Assembly: GCA_020634395.1 (NCBI GenBank)
Contig: JACKBU010000022.1
Coordinates: forward strand, 31,410 to 95,409
From: Ardenticatenaceae bacterium
GTDB lineage: Bacteria > Chloroflexota > Anaerolineae > Promineifilales > Promineifilaceae
Direction of reading: 5' to 3'
Length of the DNA: 64,000 bases
Positions 22,507 through 30,022 of this stretch are shown here, piece by piece. Positions within the stretch are counted from its first letter, which is position 1. Each line of letters begins with the position of its first letter. The position numbers and the translations under genes are program-made. The notes beneath the pieces are model-generated. The model was not told the DNA's origin. It was given only the letters and a program-made list of their open reading frames with translations, and did no database searches.

Positions 22507-24561
22507 TTAGCCGGTAAGCATCTGGCGGAGGGCGGCTTCGTCGAGGATGGGGACGTTGAGCTGTTGGGCTTTGGTGAGTTTGCTGCCGGCTTTTTCGCCG
22601 GCGAGCAGGTAGCTGGTATTGCCGCTGACGCTGCCGGTGACTTTGCCGCCGTGCTGTTCGATCAAAGCTCTGGCTTCGTCGCGGCTGAGGCTGGGCAGGG
22701 TGCCGGTGATGACGAAGGTGAGGCCGGCGAGGGGCTGGGGCGTGGAGTCGTCGACGGCAGTTTTCTTCACGGCGAACTGCAGCCCGGCGGCGCGCAGTTT
22801 TTCCAGCAGGTGTTGGTTGCGCTCGTCGGCAAACCAGTCGGTGACGGACACGGCCGTTTGCGGGCCAATGCCTTCTATCTCTTGCAGTTGTTCGGCGCTG
22901 GCGGCGGCCAACTCATCAATGCCGCCCAGTTGACCAATCAACAACCCGGCCACGACATTGCCGACGAAGCGAATGCCGAGGGCCGTCAGCAGCCGTTCCG
23001 GCGGGCGGGCTTTGCTGGCTTCGACGCCGGCCAGCAGGTTATCCACTTTTTTGTCTTTGAAGCCTTCGAGGGCCAGGAGGTCTTCCTTCTTTAGATAGTA
23101 GATGTCGGCGACGTCGTGGATGAGGCCCTGCTGGTAGAGGAGAACGGCCGTTTGCGCGCCAAAGCTGTCGATGTCCATGGCTCCGCGGCTGACGAAGTAT
23201 TCCACGCGGCGGACCAACTGCTCCGGGCAGGCGGGATTGTCGCAGTAGATGGCCACTTCGCCGGGAACCTGGGTGACGGGGGCATCGCAGAAGGGGCAGC
23301 GTTCGGGCGGGGTGATGGGCTGCTCGGAGCCGTCGCGCAGGTCGGTGACGGGGCCGATGATGTAGGGGATGACTTCGCCGGCGCGTTTGACAATCACCGT
23401 ATCGCCGACGCGGATGTCTTTGCGGGCGATTTCGTCGTAGTTGTGGAGGGTGGCATTGCGCACGATAACGCCGCCGATTTCCACCGGTTCGAGGACGGCG
23501 TTGGGGGCCAGGACGCCGGTGCGCCCAACGTTGACGGCTACTTCGAGCAGCTTGGTGGTTTTTTCTTGAGCGGGGAATTTCATGGCCAGCGCGCCGCGCG
23601 GGTCTTTGCCGACAAAGCCGAGGCTGTCGGCCAGGGCGCGGTCGTTGATTTTGACGACGATGCCGTCGACTTCGTAGTTGAGATTGTTGCGCTTAGTGTC
23701 CCAACGGCCGTAAGCCTCGGCCACGGCGTCCAGGTTGGGGCAGTATTCGTTGTCCGGCGAGGTGGGGAAGCCGAGGTCGCGCAGGTACTGCAGGCGTTCC
23801 CACTGCGTGCCGGGCACGTCGCCACCGGACCAGGCAACGATGTCGTAGCAGAAGAGGGTTAACGGCCGAGCGGCGGTGATCGACGAATCGAGCTGGCGCA
23901 GAGAGCCGGAGGCAGCGTTGCGCGGGTTCATGTAGGCGGCTTCGCCGGCCTCCATGCGGGCCAGGTTGAAGGCTTCGAATTTATCCAGGGGGAAGAAGGC
24001 TTCGCCGCGCACGACGAGATAGGAGGGAATTTTGGATTTGGGATTTGGGATTTCGGATTGGAGAGCGGCGATGGGGATGCGTTGGGGGAGGGCGCGGAGG
24101 GTGCGGAGGTTGGGGGTGATGTCTTCGCCGATTTCGCCGTTGCCACGGGTGGCGCCCTGGGTGAAACGGCCGTTTTCATAGGTCAGCACCACGGTCAGGC
24201 CGTCGATTTTGGGTTCGACAACGTAGTCGAGGTGGGCGTCGGGGTCGGGCAGGAGGCGGCCGATGCGGGCGCGCCAGCCGACCAGGCCCTCGGCGTCGAA
24301 GACGTTGGCCAGGCTGAGGATGGGCGCGGGGTGGGTGACTTTGGTGAAGGCGTCGAGCGGCTGCGCCCCGGCGCGCTGGGTGGGCGAATCGGCCGTTACC
24401 AGGTCCGGGTGGGCCTGTTCCAGGGCCTTCAATTCGTTGTAGAGGGCGTCATACTCGGCGTCGCTGATGACGGGGGCGTCGAGGACGTGGTAGCGGTAGA
24501 GGTGGTAGTTGATCTGGTCGCGTAATTGTTTGATTTGTTCTGCAGGAGATGAAGCGTTCAT
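22507..24561 (-). CDS. ligA: NAD-dependent DNA ligase
   Basis: 684 residues, full length. The adenylation lysine is K118 in 'VVEPKIDGL'. The OB-fold, a four-cysteine zinc finger ('CPFCDAPV...YCDNPACPEQL'), helix-hairpin-helix repeats and a C-terminal BRCT domain ('GLTFVITGTLPSLSRDEARALIEQHGGKVTGSVS') are all present. It seals nicks in replication and repair. Residues ~167-180 (LQSEIPNPKSKIPS) come from an in-frame repeat (24030-24062) in the adenylation domain between conserved blocks. The frame is intact, so the insertion is tolerated. Confidence 0.96.
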   Translation of the reverse strand: MNASSPAEQIKQLRDQINYHLYRYHVLDAPVISDAEYDALYNELKALEQAHPDLVTADSPTQRAGAQPLDAFTKVTHPAPILSLANVFDAEGLVGWRARIGRLLPDPDAHLDYVVEPKIDGLTVVLTYENGRFTQGATRGNGEIGEDITPNLRTLRALPQRIPIAALQSEIPNPKSKIPSYLVVRGEAFFPLDKFEAFNLARMEAGEAAYMNPRNAASGSLRQLDSSITAARPLTLFCYDIVAWSGGDVPGTQWERLQYLRDLGFPTSPDNEYCPNLDAVAEAYGRWDTKRNNLNYEVDGIVVKINDRALADSLGFVGKDPRGALAMKFPAQEKTTKLLEVAVNVGRTGVLAPNAVLEPVEIGGVIVRNATLHNYDEIARKDIRVGDTVIVKRAGEVIPYIIGPVTDLRDGSEQPITPPERCPFCDAPVTQVPGEVAIYCDNPACPEQLVRRVEYFVSRGAMDIDSFGAQTAVLLYQQGLIHDVADIYYLKKEDLLALEGFKDKKVDNLLAGVEASKARPPERLLTALGIRFVGNVVAGLLIGQLGGIDELAAASAEQLQEIEGIGPQTAVSVTDWFADERNQHLLEKLRAAGLQFAVKKTAVDDSTPQPLAGLTFVITGTLPSLSRDEARALIEQHGGKVTGSVSGNTSYLLAGEKAGSKLTKAQQLNVPILDEAALRQMLTG
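24030..24062. repeat. Variant dispersed repeat inserted in frame in ligA
   Basis: Direct 7-mers of TTGGGAT/TTTGGGA type (TTTTGGATTTGGGATTTGGG). On the coding strand it encodes the NPKSKIP segment. Confidence 0.7.
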
Positions 24562-24720
24562 AGGTAACGGCCGTTTCCTTTTGTCGGTATGCGCTTATTG
24601 TCTTATAGGCGACGGCCGTTGGCAAGTGGAGTGCGGAGTGCGGAGTGCGGAGTGGCGATGGGGATGCGTTGAGGGGAGGGGGAGGAGGGATAAGGGGATC
24701 AGAATGATAGGTTATTAAAA
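24562..24720. other. Intergenic region with GGAGTGC repeats
   Basis: Two octamers (ACGGCCGT) and a 7-bp direct repeat GGAGTGC/GGAGTGCG (24628-24652) follow the ligA start. I see no gene. Confidence 0.6.
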
Positions 24721-24819
24721 GGAACTAAAAAGGAACTAAAAAGGAACTAAAAAGGAATTAAAAAGCGATTAAAAAGGAATCAAAGAGGAATTAAAAAGGC
24801 GCTAAAGAGCGATTAAAAA
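24721..24819. repeat. Nine 11-bp tandem repeats with phased A-tracts
   Basis: Units of the type GGAACTAAAAA, with GGAATTAAAAA and GCGATTAAAAA variants; the first three are identical. A5 tracts recur every 11 bp, close to the helical repeat, which predicts intrinsically curved DNA. It lies directly before the integron remnant. Confidence 0.85.
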
Positions 24820-24841
24820 GGATGAGCGTGCAGGTCATATT

Positions 24842-24906
24842 GTATTCGGTGAGGCGGGTGCGTTCACGGACCTGATTGAGCAGCTTTTTGGGGGCGGCGA
24901 AGACAT
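24842..24906 (-). pseudogene. intI: Probable remnant of an integron integrase N-terminus
   Basis: The minus strand from ATG 24906 reads MSSPPPK, and in the next frame KLLNQVRERTRLTEY. Joined, they resemble the opening of IntI tyrosine recombinases (PP-K-LLDQVRE-IR--HYS). One extra A in the AAAAA run would restore the frame. After TEY the similarity stops and the 11-bp repeat begins. The orientation, divergent from the cassettes, is as expected for intI. About 20 residues only, so this is a moderate call. Confidence 0.45.
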
Positions 24907-24917
24907 GACAATCGTCC

Positions 24918-24947
24918 TTGACAAGGGGTAATTGGCTGATGTATCGT
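24918..24947 (+). promoter_or_regulatory. Pc-like promoter towards the cassette array
   Basis: TTGACA (24918-24923), 18-bp spacer, TATCGT (24942-24947). It sits between the integrase remnant and the first attC, the position of the cassette promoter in integrons. Confidence 0.45.
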
Positions 24948-25068
24948 AGCGAATGAAAAGTCCAGTGCTCAGTCGCACATGGCAACCTGACAGTGATTGT
25001 AAAGAAAAATGTTCTACATGAAGACCCTGGCAGCAGGGAAAAGTAAGCGAAAAAGTGATGAGACGGCC

Positions 25069-25149
25069 GTCTAACAAACAATGAAGCCGGCGCATGGATG
25101 GGGTGGAAACGGCCGTGGCCGGTTGGCGCGGCTTATTGGGACGTTAGGC
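25069..25149 (+). repeat. attC site 1
   Basis: GTCTAAC ... GTTAGGC, 81 bp. Inner arms AAGCCGGCGC and GCGCGGCTT pair with an extrahelical base; the loop holds ACGGCCGTGGCC. Confidence 0.85.
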
Positions 25150-25321
25150 ATATTTGCCAGGCTGGTGGGTAAGCTAATAAGATTTCTTTTTATTGTTTTC
25201 AAGGCGATCATATTAGTCATTTTGAGGAGCAACCGTAAGTGACAACGCTTGTTCTTCGCGTATACTGATTATACTGGGAACGCGTACCGCTAGAGTAAGT
25301 GGGTGTTTGGGAGATAGTGCG

Positions 25322-25567
25322 ATGTCGAAAATAAAGATTTGGCGTATTAGTTTATTGGCCGGGTTGATGGCTGGAATTATTGTTGAGTTTTGTGTAATTC
25401 TTATTCTATTTGCCCATTATCAAATCACTGGGCAAATGTTGAGCGGTGAAGGCAGTGTCGATATGGGGGTTGCATTTATTATTGGTCCTGTTATGAGTCT
25501 GATAGTTGGAGTTATTACAATTTTCGCCGTAAAAAATTACCTTACTCACAATACATCCGGCACCTAG
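25322..25567 (+). CDS. Cassette gene: small two-helix membrane protein
   Basis: 81 residues with two hydrophobic stretches ('ISLLAGLMAGIIVEFCVILILFAHY' and 'GVAFIIGPVMSLIVGVITIFAV') joined by a short polar loop. I do not recognise the family. It is the first coding cassette of the array, between attC 1 and attC 2. Base composition is visibly AT-richer than the host genes. The ATG at 25322 follows GGGAG by ~10 nt. Upstream, 25150-25320 has AT-rich sequence with possible promoter elements (TATACT, TTATAC). Confidence 0.6.
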   Translation: MSKIKIWRISLLAGLMAGIIVEFCVILILFAHYQITGQMLSGEGSVDMGVAFIIGPVMSLIVGVITIFAVKNYLTHNTSGT

Positions 25568-25712
25568 TTTCGTTGGCTAATTTGCCTTAGCTTATATCCT
25601 TTATCACGATTGGCGTAGTTGTTCAGCATTTGGACTAAATAAATTTTTTTCATTATTTTTAGAGGCAAAATGCGCTTACACTTTAGTCGGGAACTGTTTA
25701 GAAACGAAAATT

Positions 25713-25818
25713 GCCTAACAATACTTTCAGTGGAGCAGCGAGACTTGGTCTCACTTAAACTTTCGCGTTTGGCAAATGGAGTTGCTCGGGCCGCCACCCG
25801 CTGAAGCCAGCGTTAGAC
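25713..25818 (+). repeat. attC site 2
   Basis: GCCTAAC ... GTTAGAC, 106 bp, of a different sequence type: arms CTTTCAGTGGAG and ACCCGCTGAAG, no octamer. Confidence 0.75.
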
Positions 25819-25906
25819 GACCCGGCAGGAAAAGTAATCGAGTTTTTGACCCTTTACCCGTATTACCCGTATTACTGTTACGGGTCTGGCGCTGGAGGAA
25901 ACGGCC

Positions 25907-25987
25907 GTCTAGCAAGCGATGAAGCCGGCGCATGAAGGGGTCGGAAACGGCCGTGGCCAGTTGGCGCGGCTTATCGGGGCGTTAGGC
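25907..25987 (+). repeat. attC site 3
   Basis: GTCTAGC (variant R'') ... GTTAGGC, 81 bp, octamer-type loop. The spacer before it (25819-25906) carries no gene, only the CCCGTATTACTGTTACGGG dyad with one extra CCCGTATTA copy. Confidence 0.85.
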
Positions 25988-26058
25988 GGCCGGCAGGAAA
26001 TGTAGCCGGGTTTATGACCCGTATCACTGTTACGGGATTTGCGTCGGAGGAAACGGCC

Positions 26059-26140
26059 GTCTAACAAACGATGAAGCCGACGCATGGATGGGAAGGAAAA
26101 CGGCCGTGGCCTAGCGGCGCGGCTTATCCAGACGTTAGAC
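26059..26140 (+). repeat. attC site 4
   Basis: GTCTAAC ... GTTAGAC, 82 bp, octamer-type loop. Confidence 0.85.
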
Positions 26141-26212
26141 GGCCCGGCAGGAAATGTAGTCGAGTTTAGGACCCGTATTACTGTTACGGGTCTGGCGTTG
26201 GCGGAAACGGCC

Positions 26213-26293
26213 GTCTAACAAGCGATGAAGCCGGCGCATGAATGGGGGGGAAACGGCCGTGGCCAGTTGGCGCGGCTTATCGTGGCGTTAGAC
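26213..26293 (+). repeat. attC site 5
   Basis: GTCTAAC ... GTTAGAC, 81 bp, octamer-type loop. Confidence 0.88.
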
Positions 26294-26365
26294 GGCCTGG
26301 CAGGAAAAGTAGTCGGGTTTATGATCCGTATTACTGTTACGGGATTTGCTTCGGAGGAAACGGCC

Positions 26366-26446
26366 GTCTAACAAGCGATGAAGCCGGCGCATGAATGGGT
26401 TGGAAACGGCCGTGGCCGGTTGGCGCGGCTTATCGAGGCGTTAGAC
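26366..26446 (+). repeat. attC site 6
   Basis: GTCTAAC ... GTTAGAC, 81 bp, octamer-type loop. Confidence 0.88.
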
Positions 26447-26518
26447 GGCCCGGAATGAAAATTAGTCGAGTTTGCACCCCGTATTACTGTTATGGGTCTT
26501 GCGCTGTAGGAGACGGCC

Positions 26519-26599
26519 GTCTAACAAGCGATGAAGCCGACGCATGGATGGGTGGGAAACGGCCGTGGCCGGTTGGCGCGGCTTATCGTGACGTTAGGA
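26519..26599 (+). repeat. attC site 7
   Basis: GTCTAAC ... GTTAGGA, 81 bp, octamer-type loop. Confidence 0.85.
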
Positions 26600-26632
26600 T
26601 TGTCACTACGAAACATCAAAAAGAAACTTAAG

Positions 26633-27286
26633 ATGACACGAATTCCCAATGAGATAAACAAAGTATTTGAGGAACTCAAGAGAGAGATTATTTGGCTTCA
26701 TGGAAGGTGGATAATCTATAGACAGCTTTTCGCCGAATCAAGCAGACGCCTTGAGCTACTAAATGAATGTGCCTCCTCTTTCTTTTATATCGTTCAAGAT
26801 GTGCTTTATGGAGAAATTCAGGTCTCGTTAAGTAAGCTAACCGATCCCGCGCATTCAGGGAAATTCGAAAACCTGTCACTAGAGCAACTGCAATTACAGC
26901 TAGAGGTTTATGGTGACAAACACCTTGCAACAGGAAACCGAATGATACTTGATGAACTCCATCTGAAATGTGAACCTTTTCGCTCGTGGCGGAACAAACG
27001 TCTTGCACACTTGGATTTAGACACAGCAATGAAAGTCAGTCCTGACCCACTTCCCGGAATTTCAAGGCAAATGATAGAAGACGCCCTTGACCTGATTCGA
27101 AGATATATGAACCAAATAGAGGGTCAATATGATGACAGCGTAACTGCCTATCAGTATTTTGCTATGCGTCGGGACGGTGATGCACTTGTATCAGTATTGC
27201 GTGACGGGTTGTGGTATAGGGAGCTTTCGAAAGAAAAAATTATACCCTTTGAAGACCGAAGACATGGTAAATGGCACGGTGTTTAA
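26633..27286 (+). CDS. Cassette gene: AbiU2-like HEPN-domain protein
   Basis: 217 residues, all helical in appearance. 'FRSWRNKRLAHLDLD' contains the R-N-x4-H pattern (RNKRLAH) of HEPN RNase domains as found in AbiU2-type abortive-infection proteins. The long N-terminal helices ('NEINKVFEELKREIIWLHGRWIIYRQLF') fit that family. If active it would cut RNA, possibly in phage defence; no partner gene is in the cassette. The ATG at 26633 lies 34 nt after the core of attC 7. There is no octamer inside the gene and AT content is higher than in host genes, consistent with a foreign cassette. Confidence 0.65.
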   Translation: MTRIPNEINKVFEELKREIIWLHGRWIIYRQLFAESSRRLELLNECASSFFYIVQDVLYGEIQVSLSKLTDPAHSGKFENLSLEQLQLQLEVYGDKHLATGNRMILDELHLKCEPFRSWRNKRLAHLDLDTAMKVSPDPLPGISRQMIEDALDLIRRYMNQIEGQYDDSVTAYQYFAMRRDGDALVSVLRDGLWYRELSKEKIIPFEDRRHGKWHGV

Positions 27287-27349
27287 AGCATTTTCTTCCT
27301 ATTGGTAGTTGTAAAGACCTTGGGAATTTTTGCTCAGAAAGGCAAAGAG

Positions 27350-27460
27350 ACCTAACAATTCATCCAGCCGACGCTGGCGCGAATCCTCGGACGGCCAGCG
27401 TTTGGGCTGCGGTCAAGTCATTGGTGAACCGCACCATCGCGGCTGATGGTGGCGTTAGGC
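27350..27460 (+). repeat. attC site 8
   Basis: ACCTAAC ... GTTAGGC, 111 bp. Arms CAGCCGACGCTGGCGC and GCCAGCG..GGCTGCGG, plus ATCGCGGCTGATGG; no octamer. It shares length and type with attC 14. Confidence 0.75.
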
Positions 27461-27718
27461 TGCTGGAAATAGCGAAACGAAGTTCAACTGCGGAGGTTTT
27501 ATAACATCAAACGTGCCAGGGGTTTTACCCGCTACCGCGATCAACGCGAGCCGATGCCAAGGAGGCTAATCGAGTATAGATACGGATTTACCGCTGCTGC
27601 CCCTCAATCGGTGGCCCTATCTGGATTGCACGACATAGCATCCGGCAGTGCAGCCACTATAATAGCAGGGTCACAGAGCGGTAGCCGAATAAAAGGCAAT
27701 AACCGAGAGGCAAGCGTA
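27461..27718 (+). other. Cassette leader without a gene
   Basis: 258 bp between attC 8 and the next cassette gene. It holds an open frame of 55 codons upstream of the ATG at 27719 with no family features. I see no separate gene. Confidence 0.5.
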
Positions 27719-28888
27719 ATGGCACAGGAATACCTGATTGGCGTGATGATAACGCCTGTGGAAAACCCGGATGAGACTTTCCAGGCAGAGATCCACGAGG
27801 CAGTGAAGTTAGTCGGGCAGCGGTTGGCGGAGCGTGTGCCGAACCTGCGGCTGAAGGTGTTTGAGTTCGTGGGACCGCACCTGTTACCAGCGCGCGGGGG
27901 CTACTCGCCGCTGGAACTGCTGCAACTGGGCGTGATCGAAAAAGTAGAGCGCAAGCCAAACTTCCTGCTGGTGGTGACGGAAGTGGACATCTCATCGCAG
28001 CTGACGACTTATATTGTCGCCCTGCCCAGCCGCCTGACGAACGTGGGCCTGATCTCCACCAAACGACTGAGTCCGCAATTTTGGGGAGAGCCGGACGACA
28101 CGGCTGGTTTGATGTCAGAGCGACTGGCCGGGTTGATGCTGCAAACACTGGGCTACCTGCTTAACCTGCGCCCACACAATGACCCCGCTAACATCATGTA
28201 CCGCTTCGAAAAGCTGGATGAGCTGGCAAAGATGCGCGTACTTACCGACGCGCAGGTTAGACAGATGGGGCGGTCGTTGCCAGCGGAAGCGCGTGACCGG
28301 ACGGCGAAGCCCCCAGCGTGGGGGTTCATGCTGCGGTGGCTGACGGCAAACAGCGGCAGCATCTGGCGAACAGCGCGCCGCTCCAATCCGCTTCGGCTGG
28401 CGGGGCAAATGACCACGATGATCGCGACAGCCTTTTCGCTCATGATCGTTATTTTCTTCAGTCCGGAGATGTGGGATGTGGGCAGCACGGTAGAGTTGTG
28501 GCAGTTCGTCATCTTCGCAATGGTCGCCACAGCGACGGCGACGCTGGTCGTATACCGGGCCTATCCGCTGCGGAAGGTGGCGACGCACGCGCATCGGGTG
28601 TCAGAATCGCTGGTGGTAACGAACACTGCCACATTGCTAACGCTGTTTCTGACGATACTGGTGCTGTATATTGCCTTCTGGCTTGTGGTGTACTTCGGAA
28701 TTGTGGGGTTTTTCCCGCATCGCCTGATGGAGACGTGGCCTACCGTCGATGCGGCAACACGCCCGCTCGATCACATTAAGATCAGCACCTTTATCGCAGG
28801 AATGGGGGTGCTGGTGGGATCTTTGGGCGGACGGGTAGACAACCGCAAGGTGATGCAGCGAATTCTGTTTGTGGAAGTGGATTTTTAG
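27719..28888 (+). CDS. Cassette gene: unknown protein with C-terminal membrane helices
   Basis: 389 residues. Residues 1-190 are a soluble alpha/beta domain ('EYLIGVMITPVENPDETFQ', 'GPHLLPARGGYSPLELLQLG', 'PNFLLVVTEVDIS'). Residues ~230-340 contain four hydrophobic helices. The end 'FIAGMGVLVGSLGGRVDNRKVMQRILFVEVDF' is conserved-looking. I do not recognise the family. It is unusually large for an integron cassette. It has no octamer although the composition is GC-rich, suggesting origin in another genome. GAGAGG lies upstream of the ATG at 27719. Confidence 0.6.
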   Translation: MAQEYLIGVMITPVENPDETFQAEIHEAVKLVGQRLAERVPNLRLKVFEFVGPHLLPARGGYSPLELLQLGVIEKVERKPNFLLVVTEVDISSQLTTYIVALPSRLTNVGLISTKRLSPQFWGEPDDTAGLMSERLAGLMLQTLGYLLNLRPHNDPANIMYRFEKLDELAKMRVLTDAQVRQMGRSLPAEARDRTAKPPAWGFMLRWLTANSGSIWRTARRSNPLRLAGQMTTMIATAFSLMIVIFFSPEMWDVGSTVELWQFVIFAMVATATATLVVYRAYPLRKVATHAHRVSESLVVTNTATLLTLFLTILVLYIAFWLVVYFGIVGFFPHRLMETWPTVDAATRPLDHIKISTFIAGMGVLVGSLGGRVDNRKVMQRILFVEVDF

Positions 28889-28915
28889 GGCGCTAGTGTT
28901 GGTAGTGTTTGTAGG

Positions 28916-29000
28916 GTCTGTCAAGTTTCGACGGCTTTTGACACTTCGGCTGAAAGTTGGCTCAACCAGCAGACCCAATATGATTTGTGGCTTGACAGAC
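28916..29000. repeat. Short element with 10-bp terminal inverted repeats
   Basis: GTCTGTCAAG (28916-28925) and CTTGACAGAC (28991-29000) bound 65 bp without a gene. It could be a MITE-like or IS-end remnant. Confidence 0.4.
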
Positions 29001-29038
29001 AAAATCAACAGGCACTAAAGGTTGAAAGACTCTTTGCT

Positions 29039-29203
29039 TCCTAACAACCTTTGCAGCCGACGCTGGCGCCAGTCTTCGGACGGCTGGCGCTCTGGCTGCG
29101 GTTTGAGGGCTTTGAGCAACTATGCCAGTGCGTCTGAAGGCGACGCACGAATGGGAAGGGAAACGGCCGTGGCCGGTTGGCGCGGCTTATCGGGGGGTTG
29201 GGC
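29039..29203 (+). repeat. attC site 9, chimeric
   Basis: TCCTAAC ... GTTGGGC, 165 bp. The left half (CAGCCGACGCTGGCGCC...TCGGACGGCTGGCG) is of the attC 8/14 type and the right half (AAACGGCCGTGGCCGG...GCGCGGCTTATCGG) is of the octamer type. Confidence 0.65.
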
Positions 29204-29415
29204 GCTTCGCAGGTTCGAAATCCAGTTTATTTCCTTCTTGACAGCATAGAACGCAAGTTCTACAATGCCGTAAGTGAGAATGCCCATAGCCAGACAACTG
29301 GTTAATCTAAAAACAAGCCTATGCAAAACACCTCTTCGGCTAAAGAGTTTATTGCTTCACTTGATGAGCAATCTCTAGAAGATAGTTAAGCACTTGCAGA
29401 AAATAAGGAGAATAA
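29204..29415 (+). other. Cassette leader
   Basis: AT-rich stretch before the PhnB-like gene; it ends in a possible short coding remnant (29320-29388) and an AAGGAG-type ribosome-binding site. No gene is called. Confidence 0.5.
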
Positions 29416-29877
29416 ATGCCTAAAGTAACACCATTTCTAATGTTTAATGATCAACTAGAGGAAGCGATTGCATTCTACACGGCGACGTTTCCGAACTCCG
29501 AAGTACGCAACGTCGCTCGCACGGGCAACGACGGTCCCATCAGCTCCGCCGAGTTCGTCGTTGGTGGGCAACTCTTCATGGGCTACAACGGAGGTCCGTA
29601 CTTCAGCTTCTCTGAGGGGGTCTCGCTTTACGTGGACTGCGTGGATCAGGATGAAGTGGATGAATACTGGGACAAGCTCGTGAAGGCGGGAGCGGAACCC
29701 ACCGCATGCGGGTGGATCAAAGACCCCTTCGGTCTCTCCTGGCAAATTGTCCCGAGACGATTCACCGAGCTGATCCATGATAGCGACCCCGGGAAGGTGA
29801 AGGCTGTAATGGAAGCCATGATGACGATGGTGAAGCTCGACGTGGCGGAGCTGGAGAGAGCCTACAACGAGGCGTAG
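29416..29877 (+). CDS. Cassette gene: PhnB-like VOC-fold protein
   Basis: 153 residues of the VOC/glyoxalase superfamily, PhnB (3-demethylubiquinone-9 3-methyltransferase-like) branch: 'TPFLMFNDQLEEAIAFYTATFPNSEV', 'GPISSAEFVVGGQLFMGYNGG', 'CGWIKDPFGLSWQIVP'. The molecular function of this branch is mostly unknown; VOC proteins are among the most frequent integron cassette genes. AAGGAG is 7 nt upstream. The gene ends 43 nt before attC 10. It lacks the host octamer. Confidence 0.85.
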   Translation: MPKVTPFLMFNDQLEEAIAFYTATFPNSEVRNVARTGNDGPISSAEFVVGGQLFMGYNGGPYFSFSEGVSLYVDCVDQDEVDEYWDKLVKAGAEPTACGWIKDPFGLSWQIVPRRFTELIHDSDPGKVKAVMEAMMTMVKLDVAELERAYNEA

Positions 29878-29919
29878 TCGTGCTCGTCCCGTCAGATGCC
29901 CGACCTTTCTATGAAGGCC

Positions 29920-29978
29920 GCCTAACAAGCCGCTGCAGCCGACTGCCTTCGGCGGCGGCTGAGCGGCAGGCGTTAGAC
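29920..29978 (+). repeat. attC site 10
   Basis: GCCTAAC ... GTTAGAC, 59 bp, the short classical type; arms GCCGCTGCAGCCG and CGGCTGAGCGGC. A second core (GTTAGCC at 29997) follows, preceded by only the right end of an octamer-type site (29983-30003). Confidence 0.75.
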
Positions 29979-30022
29979 AGCCCGGCTTATCGGGGCGTTA
30001 GCCAAAGAAGAGGAGAGATACG

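Larger units (their letters stand above)
25982..26599 (+). repeat. Four near-identical ORF-poor cassettes, 153 bp each
   Basis: GTTAGRC cores occur at 25981, 26134, 26287, 26440 and 26593, exactly 153 bp apart. Each unit is ~71 bp of spacer with the dyad CCCGTA-ttactgt-TACGGG (variants) plus an ~81-bp attC. No gene longer than ~50 codons is present. Some units can encode a 16-residue peptide MTRITVTG[LF]A...ETAV that stops at the TAA of the next R'' box. Confidence 0.85.

Noticed and set aside
24791..25081. A complete gene on the minus strand covering the integrase remnant
   Set aside because: The 96-codon frame runs through tandem repeats and only the central ~20 residues resemble IntI; the rest has no coding character.
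25982..26599. CRISPR array
   Set aside because: The units are ~81-bp conserved sites with inner pairing and conserved spacers, not short repeats with unique spacers, and no cas genes are in view.
29205..29225. tRNA-like GGTTCGAAATCC
   Set aside because: No acceptor or anticodon stems can be drawn around it; it is the start of a cassette leader.
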